Assembly: GCF_042477335.2 (NCBI RefSeq) | Contig: NC_091247.1 | Span: forward strand, 223,038,001 to 223,102,000 | Direction: 5' to 3' | DNA from: Ovis canadensis | Lineage: Eukaryota; Chordata; Mammalia; Artiodactyla; Bovidae | DNA length: 64,000 nt | Shown here: positions 47,834 to 59,420 of the stretch, in pieces | How positions within the stretch are numbered: the stretch's first letter is position 1 | Layout: the number at the start of each line of letters is the position of its first letter | The notes under the pieces: generated by a model | Told to the model about the DNA's origin: nothing | What the model saw: only the letters and a program-made list of their open reading frames with translations | The model's database searches: none | Program-made: the position numbers and the translations under genes

Positions 47834-49007
47834 CAGCACCCTTCAGGTGAGACCACCAAAAGATAGCTCCGGAAGTTGCCAAGTGTCCCTGGGGGTTAAA
47901 ATCATTCCAGTTGAAAAAGAGCTCTTTGAGCTCAGTTGAAAAGGCCACGTGCTCCTCCTCCCTGGGCTGCTTTCCTGGGCATATCTCCTGCAAAACCATT
48001 CCTTTTGTTTGACAGGACACTTTGGCCCAGAGACTGGTTGACTTGCCAAAGATTTTGCTTTCTGTGACTGACATAACAGCATCTTCCATCTTCATTCTAG
48101 TTACCTAGCTAAGCTTGTCCCCGCCTTGGACTCCCCGGAACAGGTGTGTTTATGTGCCATATCTGTCTTACTCCACTCAGCCCTGCCACGTTTCCTCCCA
48201 GTCTGTTTCCCTTCCTTCAGTCTTGGTTAAAGTCCTACACAGACAGCACCGTTGGACATTACCTGTGTGTTGCCCAGCCACGTCCCCACCTCCAAAGGCA
48301 GCCAGGGCTGACAGCAGAGAGACATCTGCCCTCCTCCGCGCGGGCCGGTGAGGACTGCTCCTTGGGGTGCCGTGACACGTTCTGAGTAAACATTGACGAA
48401 GCCCCCTTAGCAGCTAATTAGCCCTGCCATGAGCTGTGCGTATAGTTTATTGCCTGGCTCTGCGCCCCGTCCCTCCCGCCTGGAGGACCCAGCGGCTGGC
48501 ACTGTCATCGTCTGCACTGCTGTTGCAGCAGCAGCAGGAGGTGTGGTGCAGAACAGGCACCCTGGGTTCAGGAAGCTGAGCCAGGCCAGGGTGGAGAGGA
48601 CGCACACCTTAGGAAGTGGTGGGGTGGATGCTGGCGTGTTCTCTGGGGCGCAGGGGTGGGGAGGCAGGGAGGAGGGCATCACTAGATCAGCCAGAAGGCT
48701 TTGAAAAGTTGGACAGGTCTGACTGACTCAACCCTCCTCTGTGAAGCTTCTGCCCTCCCGGCTCTGAAATGAAGAAGGCCCTGCCTCCCACTCCCCCACT
48801 CTATGCTGCCTGAAATGATACACACCCATTCTGCGCCTGGAGACAGGACGCCGTCTTTCTGCCTCACCGTCGTATCTGCAGTATCTGCTTAGTAACGACT
48901 CATTTGATGATTGAACACTTGACAGCCATGTGATACAGAGAATAAGTCAGGCTCATACATGTGGGTGGTGTCAGAGGCTCCAGAATTGACCATGACCTTG
49001 CAGTCTT

Positions 49008-49132
49008 TTTTTTTTTTTTGGGTTCTGACGCACGGCATGTGGGATCTTAGTTCCCCCACTAGAGATTGAACCTGTGTCCCCTGTGTTGGAAGAGCAAAGT
49101 CTTAACTACTGGACCACCAGCGAAGTCCCTTA
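49008..49132 (-). mobile_element. CHR-type SINE with 14-bp target-site duplication
   Basis: T-run tail at 49005-49019, GCATGTGGGATCTTAGTTCC and a reversed head. Flanks GACCTTGCAGTCTT (48994-49007) and GACCTTTCAGTCTT (49133-49146) match at 13 of 14. Confidence 0.93.
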
Positions 49133-50290
49133 GACCTTTCAGTCTTATTCCTGACTCCTGAGACTGGACAGGGAAACCAAACAGAATTTAATTTCTTAAG
49201 GACTTTGAAGTCCTTCCTGATCAAATCCTCTGGGAAGGCTTTTCCTTTCAGCTTGTGTCCTCAGTGGACAGTCTTCATCTCCCAATGGCCCAGGTCTCCA
49301 GGCCTCTCCGGCTGCTCAGGAATAACCCTGTCTGCGTGCTTCTTGCAAAGGCTGACACGAAAACAGAGAAGATGGGCTTTGAGGTGAGGAAATGTGTCCA
49401 CAGCCATCCAACAAGTCAAGGGCTCGAATCTGGTTATTCAGACCCTCCTAGGGCACTGTCACTGCATCCCACGGTCTCTTCCAGTGATAGCCACTTGTCT
49501 GCAGCCACTAGAAAGCAGCTCTAGGGACAGATGTCCATGTCGTAGGAGACCCACTGGGACCTGTTACGGAAGTCAGCAAATGCCTGGGGAGCCTAGAGGA
49601 GGAAGGGAGGAAAGGCAAGAACAGGCAGCATGCCTGCAGAGGCCACAGTCCTCTGGGCACAAGCATGGGAAAAGCACATCCCATCCCATGCTAAGAGCCA
49701 AGAACCATGCCTGGGGGCCCTCACTTCCCGAGGAGCAGCTGGACTCCCTGGCTCATCTCCTCCTGGAGGTCTTGGAAGCTGGGCGATTGGACAAGGAAAG
49801 GCATTTCACTGCGGTACCTGGAAGGCTTTTTTCATCTGTTCATTCAGTGGATATTTACCGCATGCCAGGCCTGAGGATGAATGATGAGCAAGGGAGTCCC
49901 TCGCAGATTTAGCATGGGGACCCATCTTGCTTGCTGTCATCTTCACTGAGGCTTGTGGCAGTGAGAGGACAGAGCAAAGGGGGCAGGCTTCCCCACTCTG
50001 GCACACATCAGCTAAATGACCCAGCAAGCTGCTCCGCATCCATCTGAGTACAACGGGGATACTCTTGGTACCATTCTGCTGAGGCCAGGTGGAGTGAAGC
50101 ACTCAGCTCAGTGGCTAAGATAGATGGAGAGCTCCAGAAGGGCTGATGCCTCTGGTGGTGTGACTCGGAGGGTGGGTTGGGGGTGGGGGGTGGGGAGCAT
50201 TTCCCTCCTGGGACATTCTCTTCTTGATGCTTTCCCCTGCTCCCTCCCGGGAAAATGGCCACTTTCAACGGTGAGTAGTTAGCCCAACAC

Positions 50291-50506
50291 AGGCTTTCCC
50301 AGGTGCCTCAGCGGCAAAGAATCCGCCTGACAAGGCAAGGAAACACAGGAGAAGAGGGTGGATCCCTGGGTCTGGAAAATCCCCTGGAGGAGGAAAAGGC
50401 AAGCCACTCCAGTATCCCTGTGCCTGGGAGATCCCATGGACAGAGGAGCCTGGTGGGTTACAATCCATGGGGCTGCAAAAGAGTCAGACACGACTGAGTG
50501 AGCACA
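50291..50506 (+). mobile_element. Bov-tA SINE, plus strand
   Basis: Head GGCTTTCCCAGGTGCCTCAG, an internal rearrangement around ACACAGGAGAAGAGGG, and a Bov-A body ending CAGACACGACTGAGTGAGC. Confidence 0.88.
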
Positions 50507-50849
50507 GTATACAGCTGGCACGTGAGGTTAAAGCCTGGTCCACCTGGAAGAAGTTTCCAGGTCTAGTTTCTCAAAGAAAGAGGAAGAATAGTTCCAGAGA
50601 TGCCACGCGGCGCCCTCTGTTCAGGGCCAGAGCTCCTCGGTGCCCGCTCACCCCACCCCACCCCAGCTCTTGGCGTTTGTTACTTGCAAGCCTGCAACAG
50701 GGCCACCGTCTTAACTGGTTGTTCAAAAGTCCCAAACCTTTCTTGACCGATTAGTTTGGGGTAAACATTTTTTTTTAAATGTTTGGCGACTCCTTCCTAT
50801 ATAAAATACAAATGAAACCCAAACCAAGGAAATAGCACATCAGACAGGC

Positions 50850-51125
50850 CTGCCGAACCTCCGGGCCAGTCCCGAACCCTCCATGACGCTCCTGACCCTC
50901 CCCAGCTTCCTTCTAACCCTTTCCGCGCACTTGCCGGCCACGACAACTGCCGGCGTCTCCCGGGCACGGACCGGGAGGAGCCCCAAGGCCGGCCTGGGTC
51001 GCGGCGCAGGACCGGAGGCTGCAGGTCCGGAAGGAGCGCCCGGCTGAGGCTCCGCGGGGCGATGCTGACCCCTGGCGGCCGCTCGCAGAGCCTCGCGTTT
51101 CTCCTGGGGCGACGAAGGGGGCAGA
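50850..51125. promoter_or_regulatory. Isolated CpG-rich block between FAM83F and TNRC6B
   Basis: About 30 CpG dinucleotides lie in under 300 bp, while the flanking kilobases are CpG-poor. A TATATAAAA box lies upstream at 50798-50806 on the plus strand. The long minus-strand frame across it (50797-51141) has no ATG start, so I do not call a gene. Promoter or enhancer function is inference. Confidence 0.45.
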
Positions 51126-51139
51126 GGCCAGGGCTCAGC

Positions 51140-51450
51140 AAACTTCCTATAAATGGCCGCAGAGTAGATGTTCTAGGCTTTCAGGACATGGCGGGTAGAG
51201 GGTCGGTGACGACCACAACCGCTGCAGTAGTAAAGCCTGAAAGCACTGTGAGTGCGAGTGGGGTGGCTTTCCAGCGAAACTTTGTCGACCGTGAAATTTG
51301 AATTTTGTATCATTTTTGCGTGTCACAATATTACCCATCTTTTCATTTTCCCACCCACTTTTTTAAAAATGTAAAAATCATTCTCATCTCAAGAGTTGTG
51401 CAAATATAGGCAGTGATTGGAGCTGGCCTGCAAGCCAGGTGGACCCCCGG
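51140..51450 (-). repeat. Ancient DNA-transposon-like repeat (unnamed)
   Basis: ATGTTCTAGGCTTTCAGGAC, the GGTCGGTGACGACCACAACC segment, and GGCAGTGATTGGAGCTGGCC resemble a widespread old mammalian hAT-like repeat that I cannot name with confidence. Confidence 0.4.
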
Positions 51451-52580
51451 CCACTTTGCTCCCACTGCCCAGCTCTAATTGCCAGCCGCCACCCCTGCGA
51501 TTCTTCACTGCTTTGCCACTGCTCCGCCAGGAGGACTCCCCCAGTCCGCACCCCCAACAAGATTGCTGCTCCTGAGCCCCCTTCCTAACAAAAATTCTGG
51601 GGTTGTTGGTTTTCACCCATTTCATAAGTTCGTGTAAGTGTCCTTACATTTACGTAAGGTGCCCAGCCCTGTGCTGAGGGCCATAATAACCAACATGTGT
51701 TTAACATTTGCTTTTGTTCATCTGTTAGTTCAAACAAACTTACTGAGAAATTCCTGTGGCCCAGGCACTGTACTAAGAGAGACTTGGTCTCTACCCTCAA
51801 GGTGTTGATAACCACGTGTAGAAGATGGACACAGAAGGCAAGCGTGATGGTGGAGAAGCAAAGGGGGTGTAGCAGCCCAAAGGAGGCACTTAACTCAACC
51901 TGGGGGTAGAGGTCAGGGAAGGCTTCCTGGAGGAGGAGGTGATCTCTGAACCAACACTTGAAGAGTGAATGAGAGAGGGGAGAAGGAGGCAAGACATTCC
52001 AGGAAAACGTCCAGAGCCTAGAAAGAACTCTTTCAAGAGACTTTTAAACACCAAAGACAGTCTTCTATGTCTTTCAGTTATAATATCTGCCTTCAAGTCC
52101 TCTGCAGTCTGGTGGGGAAGACAGGCTCTATCACAAGCTGTTGTATGGTTGTGGGGAGAGATTTAAAGAAGTTTTCTCTCCAGCCTTGTATGATCAGTGA
52201 GCCTCAAGAGTGTCAGTCAGGGTTAAGTCAGGGCTCTGAAGCTATGAACAGGCCCTATGGCCAGGCCTGGGCTGGGTCTAACTCTACACAGGGAACCGAG
52301 ATAATCTAGGGAGAGCAGATGTGGGTGGCTTCTCTACTCCAGAAGCCCCTGAGAGGAACAGGGGCTGGACTTGAACCTTGAAAGAAGTGTACACCTCGGA
52401 ACTAGGGAAGGAGGAGAGGGGAACCGAGGCAGCAGCACCCGCGCAGGCAAACTCACTGAGGAAGGAATGGGTGTGGCCCTGCTGAGAGGCCACCAGGAAG
52501 TCCTCCTGCAGGAGGGAACCATCATTCCAGTGTGGGTCTCCCAACCACCTCAACCGACAGGTGTAAGTTTCCTCAGCCCT
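51451..52580. other. Intergenic DNA with degraded old repeats
   Basis: 51660-52020 shows the GGCACTGTACTAAGAG, TAGAGGTCAGGGAAGGCTTC and TCCTGGAGGAGGAGGTGATC phrases common to an old mammalian repeat. No gene is seen. Confidence 0.45.
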
Positions 52581-52589
52581 ACCAATTAA

Positions 52590-52715
52590 AAACCGTGACC
52601 TTGGACAGTTACTTAACCTCTCTCTGCCTTAGTTTCCTCATCCGTCCTGACCTCATAAGATTGCTATGAGGATTGAATAAGTTAATACCTATATAATTAC
52701 ACAGCAGGACATGGT
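52590..52715 (+). repeat. MIR SINE, plus strand
   Basis: GTGACCTTGGACAGTTACTT, AACCTCTCTCTGCCTTAGTT, ATTGCTATGAGGATTGAATA. Confidence 0.85.
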
Positions 52716-52939
52716 ACTGGGGCCAGCTTCATGAGCATGCAACTTGAGGGCTCCCAAGGGTCCTGCACCCAGAAGGCAGAGGGTCCCACATTTGATGTAA
52801 TGCTCTGCTCTTGTTGTCTTGAAATTCTTAATAATTCTGGAACAAGGAGCCCCATGTTTTCATTTTGCATGGCCAGTCCCGGCTGGCGTAGCATGTGCTT
52901 ACAAACTTGGGGTCTTATTATTACCTTCGAGTCCAGAAT

Positions 52940-53050
52940 AACAAATCTGATCCAGTACCCTTATTTTAGAAATGAAGAAGCTGAAGCTCAGACAGTTTAT
53001 ATGACTGGCACAAGATCACACAGTGCGGCCTGCAGAATGAAGGCTGGGGA
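52940..53050 (-). repeat. MIR fragment, minus strand
   Basis: AAATGAAGAAGCTGAAGCTC and AGATCACACAGTG; degraded. Confidence 0.6.
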
Positions 53051-53618
53051 TGGAGAGATGAAACTGCAATCTCTGAGGTGGAGGGAGGACAAAGACCCTG
53101 CTCTCCATTCCCTCCGCCCCTGCCTCCCCCCCACCCCACGCCCCTGGAAGGCAACCTAAGGAGAAAAGAGAGACAGACTCCTTAGAAGGAGCTGAGAGAA
53201 AGAGTGGGTATGAAAAAGAGCATGAACAGTTGTAGAGGTAGGAGGGGAGCTGGCTATTTTGAGGAACCCAGAGAAGATCCTCAGAGTAAAACATAGTGGT
53301 GAAGCCATGGAAACAAGGACTGAGAACGTCTCTTGGATCTTGGCCACAAAGAGGTCATAGATGAGCTTAGAGAAGTGGGTTTCAGTGGAGAGTGAGGGCT
53401 AGAAGCTGGGAGACAGCAAGGTGGTGGTGGAGATGGCCACAAGGCATTAAAGAAGCCGAGGAAAGGAAAAGGAAGGGAAAGGGCAGGCAGGCAGGCAGGA
53501 TGGCTATCCTGAAGGCAGTGGAAGTGGAGCCAGGTCCCAGCTGGATGCAGAAGAAGGACCATCAGAGGCAGTAATTTTTTTTTTTTTAATGTAGAGTTGG
53601 TCTTTGCTTTTCTTTCTT

Positions 53619-54074
53619 AAATTTTATTTATTTATTTTTATTTGGCTGTGCTGGGTCTTTGCTGCTACGCGTGGGCTTTCTCTAGTGTGGTGAGCAGTTG
53701 CTATTCTTCGTTGCCACGTTTGGGCTTCTCAGGCCGTGGCTACTCTTGCTGCAGGGCAGAGGCTCTAGGCGCCAGATGCAGCCATTGTGGCTCGAGGGCT
53801 CAGGAGTTGTGATGCATGAGCTTAGTTGCTCCACAGCATGAGGAATCTGCCTGGACCGGGGATCGAACCCATGTCCACTGGCAGGGAGATTCATCACTGC
53901 TGGACCACCAGAGAAGTCCTTTAAAAAAAATTATTTATTTATTTTTGGCTGCATCAGGTCTTAGTTGAGGTGCACAGGCTTAGTTTCCCTGCAGCATGTG
54001 GGATCTTAGTTCCCCGACCAGGGATCAGACATTGGAAGGCAGATTCTTAATCACTGGACCATCAAGGAAGTCCC
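53619..54074 (-). mobile_element. Two tandem CHR-type SINEs, minus strand
   Basis: The first (about 53619-53917) is a long form with CGTGGGCTTTCTCTAGTGTG and a reversed head at GGACCACCAGAGAAGTCC. The second (about 53921-54074) is shorter and ends at CCATCAAGGAAGTCCC. Each begins with its own T/A-rich tail. Confidence 0.88.
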
Positions 54075-54264
54075 AGAGGCAGTAACTGAGCCAGGAAGGG
54101 GTGCACCTCTTTCCCTGAGTCTGTAGGGAAAAGAGGATGTGGTTGAGCTAATAAAGGCTCCGAGGGTGACTCTTCATGGGCGCTGGTTATCTCTCCAGCC
54201 GAACTGTGGCAGGTCCAAGGGTAGACACCTCAGGACAACGTAACAGCAGGGGAAAGAACTGACT

Positions 54265-54460
54265 CACTGGAGTCAGAGGGCCTGGGTTTAGCTGTGAGGT
54301 TATTAACTGTGGTGACCTGCTGCAAGTTAGTCACCCTTCAGAACCTCAATTTCCCTACCTGGAAAATGGGGACAACCATGGTTGTTGTGAAGATTAACTG
54401 CCGCCATGATCCACGTAAAGCCCTCAGTACAGTGTCTGACACATAGCAACCGTTCGCCAA
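54265..54460 (+). repeat. MIR SINE, plus strand
   Basis: TCAGAGGGCCTGGGTTTAGC, CTACCTGGAAAATGGGGACA, CAGTGTCTGACACATAGCAA. Confidence 0.85.
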
Positions 54461-56119
54461 AGGGCAGCTGTTATTTACGGCACATCTGGTGCTCCTATGA
54501 ACCTCCCTGGGGGTTACGCTTTGGCCAGAGGGCGTTGAGGGGGGCATGGGGGTGTCCAGGGTTTCCCTACAAGCTTTTCAGGAAGTGTGGTTGTAAGAAA
54601 TGAGACATGATTTAGAAGCGGCATAGCTTCTGTCACAAGGGCTTTGTTACACAATAAATGCTGCCAAATGTGTAATAAATGTTTATGAGCACGTCCTCTA
54701 TAATCAGCACTCTCTAGAAACTTCCCCTCCCCCTAGGTGCTCTTGGCCTTGGCTGTGGCCACACCCACTGCTCAAGTGAGCTGTATCAGCTGCCAGCTGT
54801 CCTCTTGTCTTTTGAATTCAGTGCTTTTTACAGGGACTCTTCCCATGATTATAAGTTTGAGAACCGGAGGCTGCTTTACAAACACTTCCCAATGTCTCGC
54901 AGCAATGAGAGGCCAGTGCAAAGGGTAAAGGGAGTTTTCCTGAGCCATGGAAATCAGAAGGGAGCCGGTCCAGCTGGCTATGTCACCCTGAGCTTGTGGG
55001 TCATCGCAGAATTGTTTGCAGAAATTCCTGTTGCACTGGATTTTGTCCAGGCCAACGCAGTGTGTTTCAGGGATCACAGAACAACCTCTCAAGGGAAAGA
55101 AGGAAAGCCTGTTGCTTGGAATGACTTAGAGAACTGTTGGTAGCCATCCAAGGCAGCCATCACTCATTAAATTTGCCTTCCCTTCCAACAAAAAGCCAAA
55201 TGTATAGACCACCACATATAGAGCTCTAAGAATAGTACAGCGCTCCAAGAACATACTGAACTTGGCCTGCATGCAAGTGTGCAGGGCTCGGCGGGTCTTT
55301 TTACTCTCAAAGCTGGGTGGGTTGGAACAAACACCCCAGATATTTTCTCCAAATAGCATGCAGAGAAGAAATGAGAAAGAGAGCAAAAGAGAGCACCCTA
55401 GCATGTCATTCTCTGACCTGGGCTGCCATGGATTGACCCTACAGCCACCAAAGCAGCTTGGAAGCCCTCGGGCAGTGAGCACAGTAGAGCCCCCTTCCTA
55501 CCCACCATTCATTGATTCCACACTAGGCTGAGCAAGCCCCAGAGTCCTGTAACAGGTGGAAATTTGTCATCTGCTGCGACAGGAATTTGAAACCATTGTC
55601 CTCCACATAGGATTTATTGGCATCCTTCCCATAAGTATAGAAAGTGAGAACAGGTTCCATCCATAGCTGAGTTCTGAGCAATGAGAGCTCTCAAAATACT
55701 GAGAGACCCTGAGCCACACCCCACTGTTTGTTGGAAGAAATCCATGCGTGGGTCTATTCATAAACGAGTCTGGGAAGACAGATTCCTTAATGGCGGTTGG
55801 CTCTAGTAGTGGGATTTGGGAGAGCTTTCCTTTTCTACTTTAAAACTTTCTGTATGGTCTGCAATCTTTACTCAGTGATCCAGAAAACAGCCACTGTATT
55901 TGGAAATTGTTTTCCTAGTCTCAGGCGGGCAAACACAACAGGGTTTCTGGCTTCCTGCTTTCTTCTGGGAAGGGAAAGTAGAACAAGGTGGAGTGGACAG
56001 ACCCCCGAAGGCCCTCAAAGACAAAAATTATAGGAAGAACAGGATTTAGCCATTCCTGGATATTCCTATCATGCTCCTTGCCCCCCAAGAACAAATGTTA
56101 CAGGTCACCACACATCCTC
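54461..56119. other. Intergenic DNA, no recognised gene or repeat
   Basis: Open frames of up to 118 codons exist on both strands around 54.8-55.5 kb, but none resembles a family known to me. The stretch is relatively free of ruminant repeats, so it may hold old unnamed repeats or conserved non-coding sequence. Confidence 0.4.
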
Positions 56120-56530
56120 AGCCTCTTGAATAGCTAATCACAGTTCATTCTTTAGTTCTTGTAGATGTCACTTCTTCAGGGTAGCCATCTCTGTCTCCTC
56201 AAGATTGACTCCCAGGAATCCCCTGGTGGTCCAGTGGTTAAGACTCCAGGCTCCGAATGCAGGGGGGCCCAGGTTTGATCCTTGGTCAGGGAACTAGATC
56301 CTGTGCGCTGCAACTAAAGACCTGGGACAGCAAAACAGAAAACAAAAAGCACCCCATATCCCTCCCTTGTTCTTCCAAGCCATCTGTGCTGCGATTACGT
56401 GTTTATCTGTTGGCCACCCCCACCAATTGAGGTCCCTGAATGCAGACATGTTTTATTCATCTGTGCAGCCTCTGTACCTTAGGAAAGTGACCACAAATTC
56501 TATAAATATTTACTGAATAATTATTTATAG
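56120..56530 (+). repeat. L2 LINE 3' end split by a SINE
   Basis: L2-like text (GTAGATGTCACTTCTTCAGG before, GTCCCTGAATGCAGACATGT and TAAATATTTACTGAATAA after) is interrupted by a CHR-type SINE at about 56212-56345. Confidence 0.7.
56212..56345 (+). mobile_element. CHR-type SINE, plus strand
   Basis: CCCTGGTGGTCCAGTGGTTA head, GGTTTGATCCTTGGTCAGGG, and an A-rich tail. Confidence 0.92.
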
Positions 56531-56606
56531 AGGAACCTTTTGTAACCAGGGCAATTTAAGACATACAAAGATGAATAAGAAACCATTTGCTTTCAAGGAA
56601 CTTAAA

Positions 56607-56818
56607 GCTGAGTTGTTACTTAGTCGCTAAGTTGTGTCTGATTCTTTTTCAACCCCACAGACTGTAGCACACCAGGCTCCTCTGTTCATGGGATTTCCCA
56701 GGCCAGAATATTGGAATGGGTTGCCATTTCCTTCTCTAGGGGATTTTCCTGACCCAGGAATCATATCCACATTCCCAATAACAGCAGGAGAATTCTTTAC
56801 CACTGAGCCACCAGGGAG
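56607..56818 (-). mobile_element. Bov-tA SINE, minus strand
   Basis: TTGTTACTTAGTCGCTAAGT, body, and reversed head CTGAGCCACCAGGGAG. It directly abuts a BovB copy. Confidence 0.9.
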
Positions 56819-57362
56819 CCATGAAATTAAAAGACGCTTGCTCCTTTTAATTTCATGGAAGGAAAGCTATGACAAAATTAGACAGCGTGTTACAAAGCAG
56901 AGACATCACTTTGCTAACAAATGTCTGCATAGTCAAAGCTATGGTTTTCCCAGTAGTATGTATGGATGTGACAGTTGGACTATAAAGAAGGTTGAGTGCC
57001 AAAGAACTGATGCCTTCGAATTGTGGTGCTGGAGAAGATTCTTGAAAGTCCCTTGGACAGCAAGGAGATCAAACCAGTCAATCCTAAAGAAAATCAACCC
57101 CAAATATTCACTGGAAGGACTGATGCTAAAGCTCCAATACTTTGGCCACCTGATGCAGAGAGCAGACTTGGAAAAGACCCTGATGCTGGGAAAGATTGAG
57201 GGCAAAAGAAGAGGGTGGCAGAGGATGAGATGGTTAGATAGCATGTCAACTCAATGGACATGAATTTGACCAAACTTTGGGAGATAGTGGAGGACAGAAG
57301 CCTGGCATGCTGTAGTATGCGGGGTCTCAGAGTCGGACCTGACTTAGCGACTGAACAACAAA
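56819..57362 (+). mobile_element. BovB LINE 3' fragment with a foldback at its 5' end
   Basis: Older-type BovB ending GCGACTGAACAACAAAAAA. The start contains a perfect 15-bp inverted repeat, CCATGAAATTAAAAG (56819-56833) and CTTTTAATTTCATGG (56844-56858), that other copies lack. A frame of 209 codons across the SINE and BovB is a chance fusion. Confidence 0.92.
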
Positions 57363-58514
57363 AAAGCTGAGCTGGGGAGACAGATGTGTCTAACAATTAA
57401 CTATAAAATCAAATGCTAGTTTAAGGGTTAAAATAAGAGTTTCAAACAATCAACCATGAAGATAAGGAAGGTTTTGGACCCTGACCATTTCTCACTCATT
57501 TTGTTTTATGGTTCAGAATTATTCTCACATTGGAATGCTAGTGTGGGGTATGTGCATATGATTTTAAGGATTCAGGTTCCTAGGACCTTTCTTAGACCTT
57601 GACTCATGATTTTTCTTCTGTCCTGCTGGCAGTTGCCCTGGGAATACCTGCCATTTAATGTTAATTGAGGTTTGTGAAACACTTATCTTCCTCTGCTGAA
57701 AAGCTATAAGTGTTGAGCACTATTTCTGTGTTACAGTAGTTGTTTTATTATTAAAGCAGTGCCAGTGTGGTTACACAACAGCTTGGATCAGGAGATGAAA
57801 CAAGGGCAGTGATCCTACTGAAGCTACGGGGATGGGGATTTGGGATGGTAAAATGTTAATTACCCGAGATGGAATGTGGGCCCGAGTCCAGCACTGTGCT
57901 CCTGAAGATCATTTCAGTACCAGAGCCTGGGGCTGGTTCTCTGGCAGTGAGTCCTAAGCATTCTGCCCTCCCCTGGCTGGAATGTTGGATTCACTTTGCT
58001 GAAAGCTGCCACAGGAAAGAATTCAATGGCCAGGAGCCAGAAACACACCTCTTGCACAGCATCAGGGGCTACTCTGGAAGCTTTCCAGAAAGGGCTGTTC
58101 TATTTGCATACAGTAAATTATTCCTAAACCGATTTATTCTCTTTCCCTCTTTGGACACTCTCCTTGTTTCTGGCTCTTCAAGATTCTCTCAGAAAAGAGT
58201 GAGCTGGAGATGGATGGGTGGGAGTTGGGAAAGTAGGCTTGAAACAGAAGGCTGGTAGAAGTATTCATTTATTTACAAAGTGGAGAAAATGACCATAAAG
58301 GTAAATGGGCTTCCGGTCAGGAAACACCAAGACTGTTTCGTTTAGGGTGGGAGGAATGCGTGCTGGAGAAGATACAGTGGAGGCAATGATAACCTATCCA
58401 TAGCTTTAGTCCCCAACAGTGTCACCTCCAGAAACTGAGGACCTTAGGCTCTGAATGAAACCTTTTGAAGATGCAGGGTTGGCTGACAGGAACGATTCTA
58501 GACTAAGGGAGACA
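57363..58514. other. Intergenic DNA without recognised gene
   Basis: Moderately AT-rich unique sequence upstream of the TNRC6B promoter. I see no repeat with certainty. Confidence 0.5.
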
Positions 58515-58745
58515 CTAAAGTACAGTGAAAAGAGCTTAGGCTTTGGAGTCAGATCTGGGACCAAATGTTGGTCTACGAACTATTTTCTATCTAGGTGACC
58601 TTGGGCAAATATCCTAACCACTCTGGAGCTTTAGTGTCTTGTCTGTAAAATTTAGAGAACCTATAACTCACAGCTTTAATCGATAGTCCTTGTAAAGAAC
58701 TCTGCACAGTTGGCACAAAGTGGGCACGCAAGCGGTACGCAAGCG
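58515..58745 (+). repeat. MIR SINE, plus strand
   Basis: GGCTTTGGAGTCAGATCTGG, TAGGTGACCTTGGGCAAATA, CTTGTCTGTAAAATTTAGAG. Confidence 0.85.
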
Positions 58746-58841
58746 GGTAATCGTTATTTCCAACTACAGGCCAAATGAACAGTCATCCAAACGGCCTAGC
58801 AAACAATTAACAGTGCGAAGCTGACCGACGCGCCTATCTGC

Positions 58842-59420
58842 CCAATAAGGTACCAGGAAAGAACTTGGTGAAGACAAACCAATGGCATTAGCCCTTGTTG
58901 GACGGGCTTTCTTGCCGTTCCACCAATAGTTTGAAGATTTGACTAACGAGTGACATGCTGACAGTCCAATGACTCACAACCAGCCCACACTCAGCACTTC
59001 TGAGGGGATAAATCAAGGAGCCGGGACGTATAGATTCCGTTATTAGGCAGTACTGGATGAAGAGAGGAGCTTAGGGGGAACAGCGCGAGGGCGAGGCACT
59101 AATGAACTAATAAAAGGAAAAAGACGATGGTTGCGCCAACTGAGCTCGGCCGCCATCATGCTCTAGTTTCCCCTTCGCTTCTCCGCGTCCGCGACCGAGG
59201 AAGCGGCCTCTGGGATGCTGAGGGGGTGTGTCCCCGAATGATTGGCGCAGGCAGCTCAGCCAATCCTAGCTCGTCAAACGGAACGCATTTGACCAATGAG
59301 GGGCGACGGCTGCGGCGAGGCATTGGAGGGGCGGAACGGCAGCTTGACGGGCACAAAAGCCAGCCAGTGAGGGCCGGCAGCATCCTCCCTACGGCCAATG
59401 GAGTGGGGCTCTGGGCGGGG
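58842..59420 (+). promoter_or_regulatory. TNRC6B: TNRC6B promoter with CCAAT-box array
   Basis: CCAAT pentamers lie at 58842, 58879, 58923, 58966, 59260, 59293 and 59395, and reverse ATTGG at 59241 and 59322. A GC box follows (GGGCGGGGCC near 59415). CpG content rises from about 59130. The pattern fits an NF-Y/Sp1-driven, TATA-less housekeeping promoter. Assignment to TNRC6B rests on gene order after FAM83F. Confidence 0.65.

Noticed and set aside
50797-51141. 114-codon minus-strand frame coextensive with the orphan CpG block
   Set aside because: It begins at a TTG with no ATG in a good context; composition is explained by CpG richness.
56634-57263. 209-codon frame joining SINE and BovB sequence
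   Set aside because: A chance fusion of reversed Bov-tA and the decayed BovB C terminus across their junction, not a gene.
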